Part shown: piece after piece, positions 21,803 through 31,888 of the stretch
Layout: the number at the start of each line of letters is the position of its first letter
Position numbering within the stretch: the first letter of the stretch is position 1
Assembly (NCBI GenBank): GCA_036852015.1
Contig: JAANDG010000159.1
Coordinates: 62,001-126,000, forward strand
Reading direction: 5' to 3'
DNA: 64,000 bases
Origin: Pelodera strongyloides
Lineage: Eukaryota > Nematoda > Chromadorea > Rhabditida > Rhabditidae
Position numbers and translations under genes: made by a program
Notes under the pieces: model-generated
Told to the model about the DNA's origin: nothing
Database searches by the model: none
The model's input: the letters and a program-made list of their open reading frames with translations, nothing else

Positions 21803-24290
21803 TTAGAGATACTTACTTAAAGCTTGCAGTCTCTCCGACAGGGCACGGGCCTCTTCATTGAGCTGAAAAGGCTTTGTAATATAAAAGTTACGAAAAATCA
21901 AAAAGTATACCCCGCAGAACCACTCAAATTTAAAATGTAATGTCCAAATATTTTTTAGAAAAAACTAACACCCACTGAAGTGATTTTTAAAACTTCAAAA
22001 TACCCTTGCCATTGGATACCATAACCAGAAAACGGAATAATCCTTCCCCTTTTTCATAATAATATGATAATAACAATTCTTGTTGTTGCCAACTTATTGT
22101 TTACTGTGAATGTACTACTCCACTAAAAAGGGGGTACATATCATTCGTTTTTTGACACAGGGGTCGTTTTTTTTTCTGCGGTATTGAAGTAGTTTAAAAC
22201 CAGACGGCTAACGTCGCCTGAGGCGGCTACTCAGGCGATCGTACTAAAAATCTTATACTACTACATACTTATATGAAACTCCCGGAAACGAATGTTCCAA
22301 GTTTACGTAATAAAATTCGATTGCGCGTATTTTGATGAGTTACGAAAAGGGAATTTATACCAAACGCATAGAATTCCGTTGCATTCCCATGATCAAAAAG
22401 TAAACTCTATATGATAAGATGGGTAGTATATAAAAAGAAAGTGTTATTTTAGCTAATTACTGACCCTGATGTGGGAGGCGATGCAGTCTTCGACCCTTTT
22501 CTGCATCTTATTGTTATTCTCCTGACGGATTGCTTGAACAAGCTGCAGATCTTTTGCGCTCATTGCTTTCTCGTATACGCACTTATAAGAGTCGCACAGC
22601 TCCTTCTGCACAGTAAGTCCCTAAAATTCTTTACTAGTTTTCTTTTAGGTGAGCAAAGTACAGAACAGCTAAGGACTATCCATGTATTTAAATAGTGCAT
22701 TTGTACCTGTGCATTGATATCGGTCAGACGGCCTTTCCACTTAGTAAGCTTTTCAAGCGTTGATTTCGCATCGTGTTGAAGTGTTAATTCAATCATTCTT
22801 TCTTCAGTATCCTTTATTTCGTGGCCCCAGTGTTGTCTCATAAGACACACCGAACAGATGCCATACATTGCACAATTGATGCAGTTTCTTGCCTCAGTAA
22901 CGTCCGTCCTCCGAGAACAGCTCAGACAACTAAATGAAACAGAGGCATGTTTACCACATAAAAAGACGAGCGTGTGTCTGAAATTGGTCTTCTTTTCTAA
23001 CGTACTAATCAGCAAACAGACGCAGGGCTGAAAAAGAAAAGGAAATGTTTTTTTAAAGGGAATGTCAACACGTGTTTGCATGTTGGGCTCAAAAAAGCTT
23101 ACCTTTTGTAGGTAAGAAAAGTGAAAACAAAAATACACAAAAACTGTTTGGATCCACCCATTGTATGTACAAAGAGAAACTACCCTTTCAAAAGAAGAAA
23201 CAAAATGAAATAAGAACCTAATTGTGCTTGGAAGAAAGCTGTGCGTTCCGCCATTATGCGCAGGTGCGAAATGTAGTTTCTTCGCATCGTAATTTTTCTT
23301 GTTGGCACAAATATATTTTGACAACAAGGAAGTTTCCCCCATGGCATTCCTCTTCTCGATGGTTTTTATTTCTAGAGGTACTTCCTCAACTCCAGCGTTT
23401 TTGAATAGTGCACGAAATTCTAGTATTGCGTCCAAAAGGAACTTGGGGAATACAATCGGCCATGTGGGTGAATTCCTGCATTTATGCTTTGATACACACT
23501 GATTGCAAATAATTTTGCGGCAGTCGGGATGAAACATTGGAAGTTGATCATATGCCTCTGAAAGTACTGTGGGACACTGTTCACAACGAAGAGGAGTCCA
23601 TTTGGAATAGGTGAGCAGCTTCAAGTCATTGATGTCGGGGATATACCGAAGAAGAGAGTTGAAGATACCACAAATTCCTGGCCATCTCATTTCATACGAG
23701 TGTTCGAACTTGTCCTTGCAATTCGTGCAGTGGAGAACAGCTGTTTCTGATAGACAAATAGGACGTGAATTCTTCTTGCAAATAGTGCATTTCAGACTCT
23801 CCAATTGAATTCCCTTTCTAACAACAATATGCTCTTCCACTTCAGAAAAATATCCCTTGAATTCGTTGATTATCTTCATATAAGTGTCAATCGGCGGCTG
23901 CTTCGGAATCTTGTCAGCTGGTAGGCAATTGACACAGTAAAACACATTTGAATCAACAAATGCAAGTTTGTTCTTTGGCGTGATAGAATGCTCGCAGCAG
24001 GAATCGCTAATAATTGGACTCCATTTCCCAAAATTTAGCAATTTTAATTCATCATCCAAATCGAATTGTGTCAAATAGTTGAAGAACGCAGTGTAGTAGG
24101 ATATGAAATCACACTGGTTTCCGGTGACTTCGCATTTCGCTTTTCTCTCCTCTACAGAGACTCTGCATTTGCCGCATATCAGGTATCCGCAATCCACACA
24201 AATTAAGACCGCTTTATAAAGCCCTTTGCTGGCATATTCTTTGCACAAATTGTGACATGAATGACATTCATAACTCTTCAAGTAGACCAT
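21803..24290 (-). CDS. B-box zinc-finger / Cys-rich protein, copy 3 (intact)
   Basis: Exons are A 23218-24290, B 22707-22929, C 22465-22620 and D 21803-21862, identical in length to those of copy 1 (503 residues). Cys clusters and the B-box (CLSC at 359-362, CINC, CSVC, HWGH) are complete. The C-terminus is altered to QALSKYL. The start is MVYLKS at 24290, 9 bases after a TTTCAG acceptor. The intron between A and B (22930-23217) is 288 bp, a multiple of three with no stop, so retention would insert 96 mostly hydrophobic residues in frame. The protein is closest by eye to copies 2 and 4. Function unknown beyond the zinc-binding fold. Confidence 0.85.
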
Positions 24291-25254
24291 TTTCTTTGTC
24301 TGAAATAGGTTAATTAATTCTAGATCATTCATTCAATTTTTGTCAACAATTATAGTTAAGGAAACAGCTTACAACTTTATCTATGCGTGACAGCTTGGGT
24401 TTTGCGTAATCGTATTTTACAAAGGAATTGTATTTCTTTTGCGACGTTACTATCAATAAGTATACGTCAAAGTCTAACGTAAATGTGAGAGAAGACGTCT
24501 CACATACATATAAACATATTGAAGAAATTGAAGTCTTGAAACGGAGTAAAATCGTTTCATATGACTTGGCTCTGGGTTTTTCAAACTATTAAAGAAATGT
24601 GCGTTATCTTTTCTGGCTCGCATATAAATGCAGATAAGAACTGAGAAGGACTGTAGTGAAACCGGCCATTTTACAGAAAAAAATATTTGATAAGGTGGGG
24701 TTGATCTATTAATCGACTTCCAATAAATATTTATAAAATACTTTCCAAAAACAACTTTTTCGAAAAGATTTAATAGAATTTCAGGGAATTACGCCCCAAA
24801 TAAGTCATGTTTTTTTTTCGATTTCGTCAGTTAGTTATGCAGTTATGCATACTATCATTTCTAGCATTTTGTCCTTGTTACCGTATTATGTGTTTGCCAT
24901 TTAGCAACTCATCAGGCAATTTATGTGGTGGTACCTTCGGAGTATACTCCCACTGCGGGACAAAAAGTAACGCGGTATGCTGATTTCCTCAAAACTATTT
25001 ATTTAATTTATTCTTTACAATGAATAAAACATTGACACTCACTTACAAGGAAAAATTCACAGAAGTTTATATCACAATTTTGGGGAATGTTGAAAATCAC
25101 AGTGAATAAAGTATGCTCAACTAAATACTATCATTGAAAACAACTTTTTCGAAATAGTGCAATAGAAAGTGTATACATATGTCTAACTTTTAACAAGAAT
25201 TACTACACACAATGCAGGTATTGCCACAAAACATTTGTAAAACAGGCAGTCGAA
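24291..25254. other. 5' flank of copy 3 and duplicated intergenic block
   Basis: It contains the conserved leader acceptor (24300-24305) and the flank seen before copies 1, 4 and 5. It also holds the uninserted versions of the LINE and TTAA-element sites (24720-24775) and the shared block at 24930-25150. No gene seen. Confidence 0.7.
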
Positions 25255-25800
25255 AAAATATCGATTATGCATGGTTTCTTATGAACGAACTCGAGTCTGA
25301 CATCCTTGTGGGGGAAGTATCTGTATAACGTCACTAAAACGACGACATACTGTATTATTTAAAGTGGATCACTCGGTTTTCGTACATTTGGACAACTCCA
25401 CCACAATCTTTTGGTATTAATGATAATGATAATTGGGGCCGAAATCGATTTCCTATAAAAAATAACAATTCCATTACTTCGAAAAGCTGGATGTTTTCGA
25501 GAACCAGATCAGATCGAACGGACTTCGGAGTTGCAGCAATTGCTCTGTGTCAGGTGACGAAGAAGAATCTGTAATTGATGTTTTTTTATCCCCATACATG
25601 TAAAGATAACATTTATTCAGAAACTTATATATTATTATTATATCTGTCGGTGGTTCACCAGCACAGTTGCACCAGGATGTGGAGCTACGCCACGTGGCGA
25701 ATTTCAAGGTTTATTTCTCAAAGAACCGAGATGAAAGAAAGATAAACAGCATAATTTTACCCGATTTCGGTAATCTGATAAATGGCTCTTGTAAAGCAAA
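25255..25800 (-). pseudogene. Aldo-keto reductase relic 3
   Basis: The exon 11 match is at 25265-25330 (damaged after KLEL). The exon 9 match is at 25482-25580 (ILLRHLTQ, then a two-base deletion and loss of frame). Sequence at 25630-25700 matches intron 8 near 36890. Exon 10 was not found. Confidence 0.78.
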
Positions 25801-25821
25801 AATTCTACATTTCTGTCTCAA

Positions 25822-25826
<5 letters not shown>

Positions 25827-25879
<53 letters not shown>

Positions 25880-25939
25880 ATTGAAAGAGAGAGAGAGAGA
25901 GAGAGAGAGCGAGTGAGAGAGAAAGAGAGAGAGAGGATT

Positions 25940-25986
<47 letters not shown>
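25827..25986. repeat. GA-rich microsatellite
   Basis: (GA)n with a G9 run and GATTGAAA interruptions. It ends 15 bases before the stop codon position of B-box copy 4. Confidence 0.95.
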
Positions 25987-25988
<2 letters not shown>

Positions 25989-26001
25989 TCCTCTACTTCA
26001 C

Positions 26002-28315
26002 TTAGAGATACTTACTTAAATATTGCAGTCTCTCCGCCAATTCACGGGCCTCTTCATTGAGCTGAAAAAGTTGTATAATATGAATGTTACGAAAAACTAA
26101 AAAGAATACTACCCCACAGAAGTGTGCTACTCAAATTTGAAATGTAGTACCCAAATTGTGTTTTTTTTAGAAAACAAAATAATGCGTCACTGTCACAATG
26201 CGACTCTTTGCTACCTTTCTTTTCACTGACAATGCTTTTTAGTAAAACCTTTCAGGTTTAAATACTGTTCTTCTTTTCACTTCTCTTCTAACACTGTTGT
26301 TATTTTTCAATATTCCCAGATGTTAATAATTTCCCACTTTTCCTTTTCAGTTGCGGGTACTGCCGCACGTCCATCTTTTCAGTACTTCTTACAGTTTCTT
26401 TATCCTGTTGTTTTTATTACCATTGAATATCACAATCCCAAAACTGACGTATCAAACTCTGTCATAATGCGTAAGATAAAAAAAATTTATTGTTTTTGCT
26501 AATTTATTGTATCCTTGTGAATATGACTACTCGACTAAAAAGGGGTGGTACATATATAATCATTCATTTTTTGACACAAGTATAAGATGGGTAGTATATA
26601 TTATTATTATTATATAAAAAAGAAAGTGTGATTTTAGCTAATTACTCACCCTGATGTGGGAGGCGATGCAGTCTTCGACCCTTTTCTGCATCTTAGGGTT
26701 ATTCTCCTGACGGATTGCTTGAACAAGTTGCAGATCTTTGGAGCTCATTGCTTTCTCGTATACGCACTTATAGGAGTCGCACAGCTCCTTCTGCACAATA
26801 AGTCCCTAAAAGTTTGCAACTAGTTTTCTTTTAGGTGAGCAAAGGACAGAACATCTACGGACTATCCGTATAATTTATTTGTTACCTGCGCATTGATATC
26901 GGTCAGACGGCCCTTCCATTTTGTAAGTTTTTCAAGCGTTGATTTCGCATCGTGTTGAAGAGTTAATTCAATCATTCTTTCTTCAGTATCCTTTATTTCG
27001 TGGCCCCAGTGTTGTCTCATAAGACACACCGAACATATTCCATACATTGCACAATTGATGCAGTTTCTTGCCTCAGTAACGTCCGTCCTCCGAGAACAGC
27101 TCTGGCAACTAAATGAAACAGTGGTGTTTATAGCTACTCCGACTAAAAAGGCGAACATTAACGGAAAAAGAAATCAATTGTATGCAAAAATAGAAAAAAA
27201 ACATTCAAAAGACTTATAGCAAAATGAAATAAGAACCTGATTGAGTTTGGAAGAAAGGTGTGCGTTCCGTCATTTTGTGCATTAACGAGGTGAAGTTTGC
27301 TCTCCTCGTAACTTTTCTTGTTGGCACAAATATAATTTGACACCAAGGAAGTTCTCCCCAGGACACTCCTTTCCTCGATGATTTTCCCTTTTGGAGGTAT
27401 TTCCTCAACTCCACCGTTTTTGAATAGTGCACGAAATTCTAGTATTGCTGTCACGAGAAACTGGACCATCACAATAGGAAGCTTAGCTTGCACATCATCG
27501 CCACATTTGTGTTTAGATGAACATTTGTAGCAAATTATCTGTCGGCATTCGGGATGAAACATTGGAAGCTGATTCGAAGCCTCTGAAAGTTCTGTGGAAC
27601 ACTGTTCACAACGAAGAGGAGTCCATTTGGAATAGGTTAGCAGTTTCATGTCTTTGATGTCGGGGATATACCGAAGAAGATTATTGAAGATACCACACAT
27701 TTCATGCCATTCCATTTCATAAGAGTGTTCGAACTTGTCCTTGCAATTCGTGCAGTGAAGAACCGCAGTTTCTGATAGACAAATAGGACGTGAATTCTTC
27801 TTGCAAATAGTGCACTTCAGACTTTCCAGTTGAATTCCCTTTCTAACAACAAAATGCTCTTTCTCTTCAGAAAAATATCCCTTGAATTCGTTGATTATCT
27901 TCATATAAGTGTCACCCGGCGGCTGATTCGGATCCTTGTCATCTGGTAGGCAATTGACACAATACGACTTCTTTGCATCCCGATATGCCAGTTTGTTGTT
28001 TGGGGTGATGGATTTTTTACAGCAGCTATTACTCCAAAGAGGACTCCATTTCCCAAAGTTGAGCAATTTTAATTCATCATCCGGAGCGAATTGTATCAAA
28101 TAGTCAAAGAAGCCAGTGTAGAAGGATGTGAATTCACATTGTTTTCCGGTGAGTTCGCACTTCCGTTTTCTCTCCTCTACAGAGATTGTGCATTTGCCGC
28201 AGATTAGATATCCGCAGTCCACACAAATTCCAACCGGTTTATTAAGCCCTTTGCAGGCATATTCTTTGCACAAATTGTGACATGAATGACATTCATAACT
28301 CTTCAAGTAGACCAT
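26002..28315 (-). CDS. B-box zinc-finger / Cys-rich protein, copy 4 (intact)
   Basis: Exons are A 27237-28315, B 26886-27108, C 26650-26805 and D 26002-26061, phases as in copy 1 but exon A is two codons longer (505 residues). The ATG is directly preceded by an in-frame TAA and a TTTCAG acceptor, which fixes the start at MVYLKS. Cys clusters are conserved, including CRQIICYKC. The B-box reads CQSC, CINC, CSVC, HWGH. The C-terminus is LQYLSKYL, close to copy 3. The 5' flank is interrupted at 28515 by a SINE insertion, so any promoter beyond it has been moved about 1 kb away. Confidence 0.85.
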
Positions 28316-28532
28316 TTACTTTGTCTGAAATAGGTTATTAATTCTAGATCATTCATTCAATTTTTGTCAACAATTACAGTTAAGAAACAGCTTACAACTT
28401 TATCTATGCGTGACAGCTTGGGTTTTGCATAATCGTCTTTTACGAAGGAATTGTATTTCTTTTGCGACGTTACTAACAATAAGTATACGTAAAAGTCTAA
28501 CCTAGATGTGAGATGTTTCAAATGTTCGAGCA

Positions 28533-28929
28533 TTAAAGGGACAGGCCCATCAAAGTAAACCTATATTTACGACGTATTCATAATGTGTATAGAGCATTTT
28601 TATTGCAATATATACAAACCAAATTTCACCTACTTTCGCCCTCGAGGACTTTTTCCGATGTGCTCATCATCATATGTATACCGTAAAACTGCAGAGATCG
28701 AAGCTGTCTACGCAAATTTATCAAGAAATTAAAATGCGAGCTAAATTTGCATATACACCTTGGAAGTCTGCAGCTTTATGGTATACATATGAGGATGAGC
28801 ACATCGGAAAAAGTCCTCGAGGGCGAAAGTAGGTGAAATTTGGTTTGTATATATTGTAATAAAAATGCTTTATACACATTATGAACGTTTCGTAAATATA
28901 GGTTTACTTTGATGGGCCTGTCCCTTTAA
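28533..28929. mobile_element. 397-bp palindromic TTAA element inside the SINE
   Basis: TTAA-AGGGACAGGCCCATC at the left, GATGGGCCTGTCCCT-TTAA at the right, with long inverted arms. The neighbouring SINE unit reads GAGCATTAAGGCCG at the same point, an empty site with one TTAA. Confidence 0.92.
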
Positions 28930-28981
28930 GGCCGCTCTTAGCCAATTTTATGTTTTGATTGGAATGAAAAATTGGAGTTTC

Positions 28982-29055
28982 GGTCGGGCGGGAATCGAAC
29001 CCGCACCTTCGGCTGTCCGGGCCAATGCGCTAACCGATTACGCTACCGGCACCCA
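28982..29055 (-). other. tRNA-like head of SINE unit 1
   Basis: B box at 28991-29001 and A box at 29034-29045. The anticodon arm TTGGC/GCCGA closes a 7-base loop with GGA in the anticodon position and C instead of U at position 33. Acceptor pairing is broken. Rejected as a functional tRNA gene. Confidence 0.7.
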
Positions 29056-29247
29056 CACCAATAATCATTCACATGCGAGTTTAGGTCCGCACTGGCATCA
29101 CACAGTGAACAATACAACTGCCCGGGTGGTATTACACCAGAACCCAGTAAAGATCAGCCAAACATTGTCAAATGTTTCAAATGTTCGAGCATTAAGGCCG
29201 CTCTTAGCCAATTTTATGTTTTGATTGGAATGAAAAATTGGAGTTTC

Positions 29248-29310
29248 GGTCGGGCGGGAATCGAACCCGCACCTTCGGCTGCGCTAACCGATTACGCTAC
29301 CGGCACCCAC
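29248..29310 (-). other. tRNA-like head of SINE unit 2 (anticodon arm deleted)
   Basis: B box at 29257-29267 and A box at 29289-29300. The segment equivalent to the anticodon loop is missing compared with unit 1. Confidence 0.7.
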
Positions 29311-29559
29311 ACCAATAATCATTCACAGGCGAGTTTAGGTCCGCAATGGCATCACACAGTGAACAATACAACTGCCCGGATGGTATTACACCAGAACCCA
29401 GTAAAGATCAGCCAAACCTTGTCAAATGTTTCAAATGTTCGAGCATTAAGGCCGCTCTTAGCCAATTTTATGTTTTGATTGGAATGAAATGTGAGATAAG
29501 ACGTCTCACATACATATAAACATATAGAAGTAATAGAAGATAGAAGGCTTGAAGCTGAG

Positions 29560-30900
29560 TAAAATCGTTTCATATGACTTGGGTATGTGTTTCCAATCTA
29601 TTAAAGCAACGGCACTATCTTTTTATGCTCGAAGTTAAGAAATATAAATGAAGATAAAAACTGAGCATAACAGTATTGAAGAGCTTTTTACATACAAATA
29701 TTCGATAAAGTGGATTGGATGTATTGCTCGATTTCCTTTTATTTTTGGGTTTATAAGACGCTGTCCGTAAATAACTTCTTTTTCGAAAAATACTTTTCGA
29801 AAAAAGTTATTTACGGACAGCCTCTTATAAAGCGCATATCGGTTGATAATAAACATCCTTCAGTGATAAACCACACGTCGGGTGCAACACTGCGGGCTGT
29901 ATATTCTCCAATACCCCCTGGCAGTTGCACTGTAGTTGCACACATGCACCGGCGACGGTACCAACACCAATTCTCATTGATTTCTCTCCCTGAGTTCTCT
30001 GTTCTATGTTTTTAATAGCTGCATATTGTTTTATAAACGTTCTTGTATTTAATAAAAATCGAATAAAATAGTTGAATTCGTAGTGACTGCGTCCCTTTAA
30101 GAACCGAACAAATATGAACAAGAAAAACTTGAATTTTTGATACATAAACCGAGAAAAAGACTAAATTACATCTAGTTCATTGATTAGCATATAGTGCGCC
30201 ATATTAACTGTAGCCTTTCCAATAAAAATGGACAACCTTGCACTGACAACAAGAACCATTTTTGAAACAACTGAGCAGAAATGCATATTCGAATAAAACA
30301 ACCAAATTGACAAAATGAGGGTCGCTTGAACTGGCAAAGTAGAGTTATGTGTGCATGCTCCTACATTAAACTTATATACCGATTAAAAGATTGCGCAACC
30401 AACTAAATGACTTTTGCGCAACTAAATGGCGTATCACTGGCAGAACTAATCCACAGTCTGCGACTCGCCTTCTTTGTCCTCACATACGCCCTAGTTCTCT
30501 CCTGCTCCTGCCTCTATCAAACAAGCCAAGGCCAAGGAAACAAAATTTCCTTTTATCAATAACATAGATTTTTTTCTTGTCATCGTATGACATTTTCCTT
30601 AATGGGAAGGTCGGTCGGACTTGCTGAGGTAAGAATAAACACCTGAGTTTCTTAATAAAATACCACTTTCTTTGGGGATGTTCGCAGAAGCCACGTAAAA
30701 AAATATTGCAAAGCAATAAAGGTTGGTTTTCTTCAAGCGTTGTCCACGATTTTTCGAGCATCGCAACATGGTTCTTCAAAAACTGCATCTAAACTTTATC
30801 GTATAAAAATAGCTCTAGGTGTTCTGTATTTCGGAGTTGTTTTGGTATTGAAGCGTAAGGAAAAAAAATAAACTGAAATACATTGAAAAAATAAGCAAAG
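29560..30900. repeat. Segmental duplication, right copy
   Basis: Matches 7150-8880 and lacks the element at 7684-8066. Includes the hairpin 29753-29829. No recognised gene. Confidence 0.85.
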
Positions 30901-30930
30901 CATGAAGATGTGTTCAGACATATTGTTAAC

Positions 30931-30991
30931 CGGCCGTTCGAAGAGCCCTACGGGCTCTTCTCCGACTGGAGGAATCGGCTTCCGGCCGATT
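30931..30991. other. Two adjacent GC-rich hairpins
   Basis: GAAGAGCCC-TAC-GGGCTCTTC (30940-30960) and AATCGGC-TTCCG-GCCGATT (30973-30991) lie in otherwise AT-rich DNA just beyond the duplication. Seen once in the window; function unknown. Confidence 0.65.
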
Positions 30992-31069
30992 GTTACCCTG
31001 TGTTAAAAAATAATGAATTTCCACAAAGGTAAAGGACAACCTTCTATTCCTACTATTGTTCTAATTGTA

Positions 31070-31226
31070 AGCCTCTCTCTCTCTCCCTGTGTCTCTCTCC
31101 CTGTGTCTCATTTTCATTCTTTCTCACTCTCTCGCTCTCTCCTTGTTCCTTCTGGTACACTTTCCTTCGTTCCGCTCTTCTCTCCGTCTCTTTTGCTCTC
31201 GTTCATATTCCTCTTCTGTATGACTC

Positions 31227-31266
<40 letters not shown>

Positions 31267-31335
31267 GCTCTTCTTTCTCTTCCTCTTTCTCTCTCTCTCT
31301 TCTTTCTCTCTCTCTTCTCTCTCTCTCTACTCTGT
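31070..31335. repeat. CT-rich microsatellite
   Basis: Interrupted (CT)n over about 265 bases, roughly 550 bases downstream of the stop codon of B-box copy 5. Confidence 0.92.
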
Positions 31336-31888
31336 GAAACTTGTGCCCCTTACATTCACACGTCTACAAAGTCATTTATGATTGTGGAAACGTATAATAT
31401 GAATCTGGATCTCCATTCGACTACTGGTACAGGTACTATGCAAATTTTGCCATTGAAGGTGTTCTTATGTGGAGCAAATGATTACCCGCAGCATTACAAC
31501 AGAATAGACGAAATATCAAACATTTGTTATAGTTAGTATTTCATTCACAAATAGCAACCTTCACTATAAAATGCAACATTATAATTATTGCATTTCTGAT
31601 AATATAGGCCACGTCGAACTACAAAACTAGCTCAAAACAGGCAAAAAAACCTTCGTAAGCAAATTGTGCAATCATAATCTATAAACAATAAAACAACGCT
31701 AAAAGGTTGCCAAAAATCTGCGCAATTCTTAAAAGTGGTACAAAGACCACTCATGCCTTCTGCGCTATTCTCGCGGCAGTACATGCAACAAACAGTAAGG
31801 CATTCGTCAGAACTTGAACTTGAACTCGAACGTGAACCGCAGGCAGAACTTGGATGAAAAGTCGAAACGTGTTATACGACAAGTTGAT
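31336..31888. other. 3' flank of B-box copy 5
   Basis: AT-rich. Contains short GAACTTGAACTCGAACGTGAAC repeats at about 31811-31850. No gene or known repeat recognised. Confidence 0.5.

Larger units (their letters stand above)
28515..29488 (-). mobile_element. tRNA-derived SINE, tandemly duplicated, with 9-bp target duplication
   Basis: ATGTGAGAT occurs at 28506-28514 and again at 29489-29497; the flank of copy 1 has it once, uninterrupted. Inside are two direct units of about 264 and 255 bp plus a third partial one. Each has, on the minus strand, a pol III A box (TAGCGTAATCGG) and B box (GGTTCGATTCC). The acceptor stem does not pair fully and the second unit lacks ~11 bases around the anticodon, so this is a SINE rather than a functional tRNA. 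Confidence 0.8.

Noticed and set aside
21529..21806. Long Ser/Leu and Arg/Glu open frames
   Set aside because: Translations of the GA microsatellite on both strands.
28982..29055. Functional tRNA gene
   Set aside because: Acceptor stem pairs poorly, position 33 is not U, and the unit is tandemly repeated within an insertion with target duplication, so it is a SINE.
30931..30991. Bacterial-type terminator or contamination
   Set aside because: The hairpins are embedded in contiguous duplicated eukaryotic sequence and lack a following T run.
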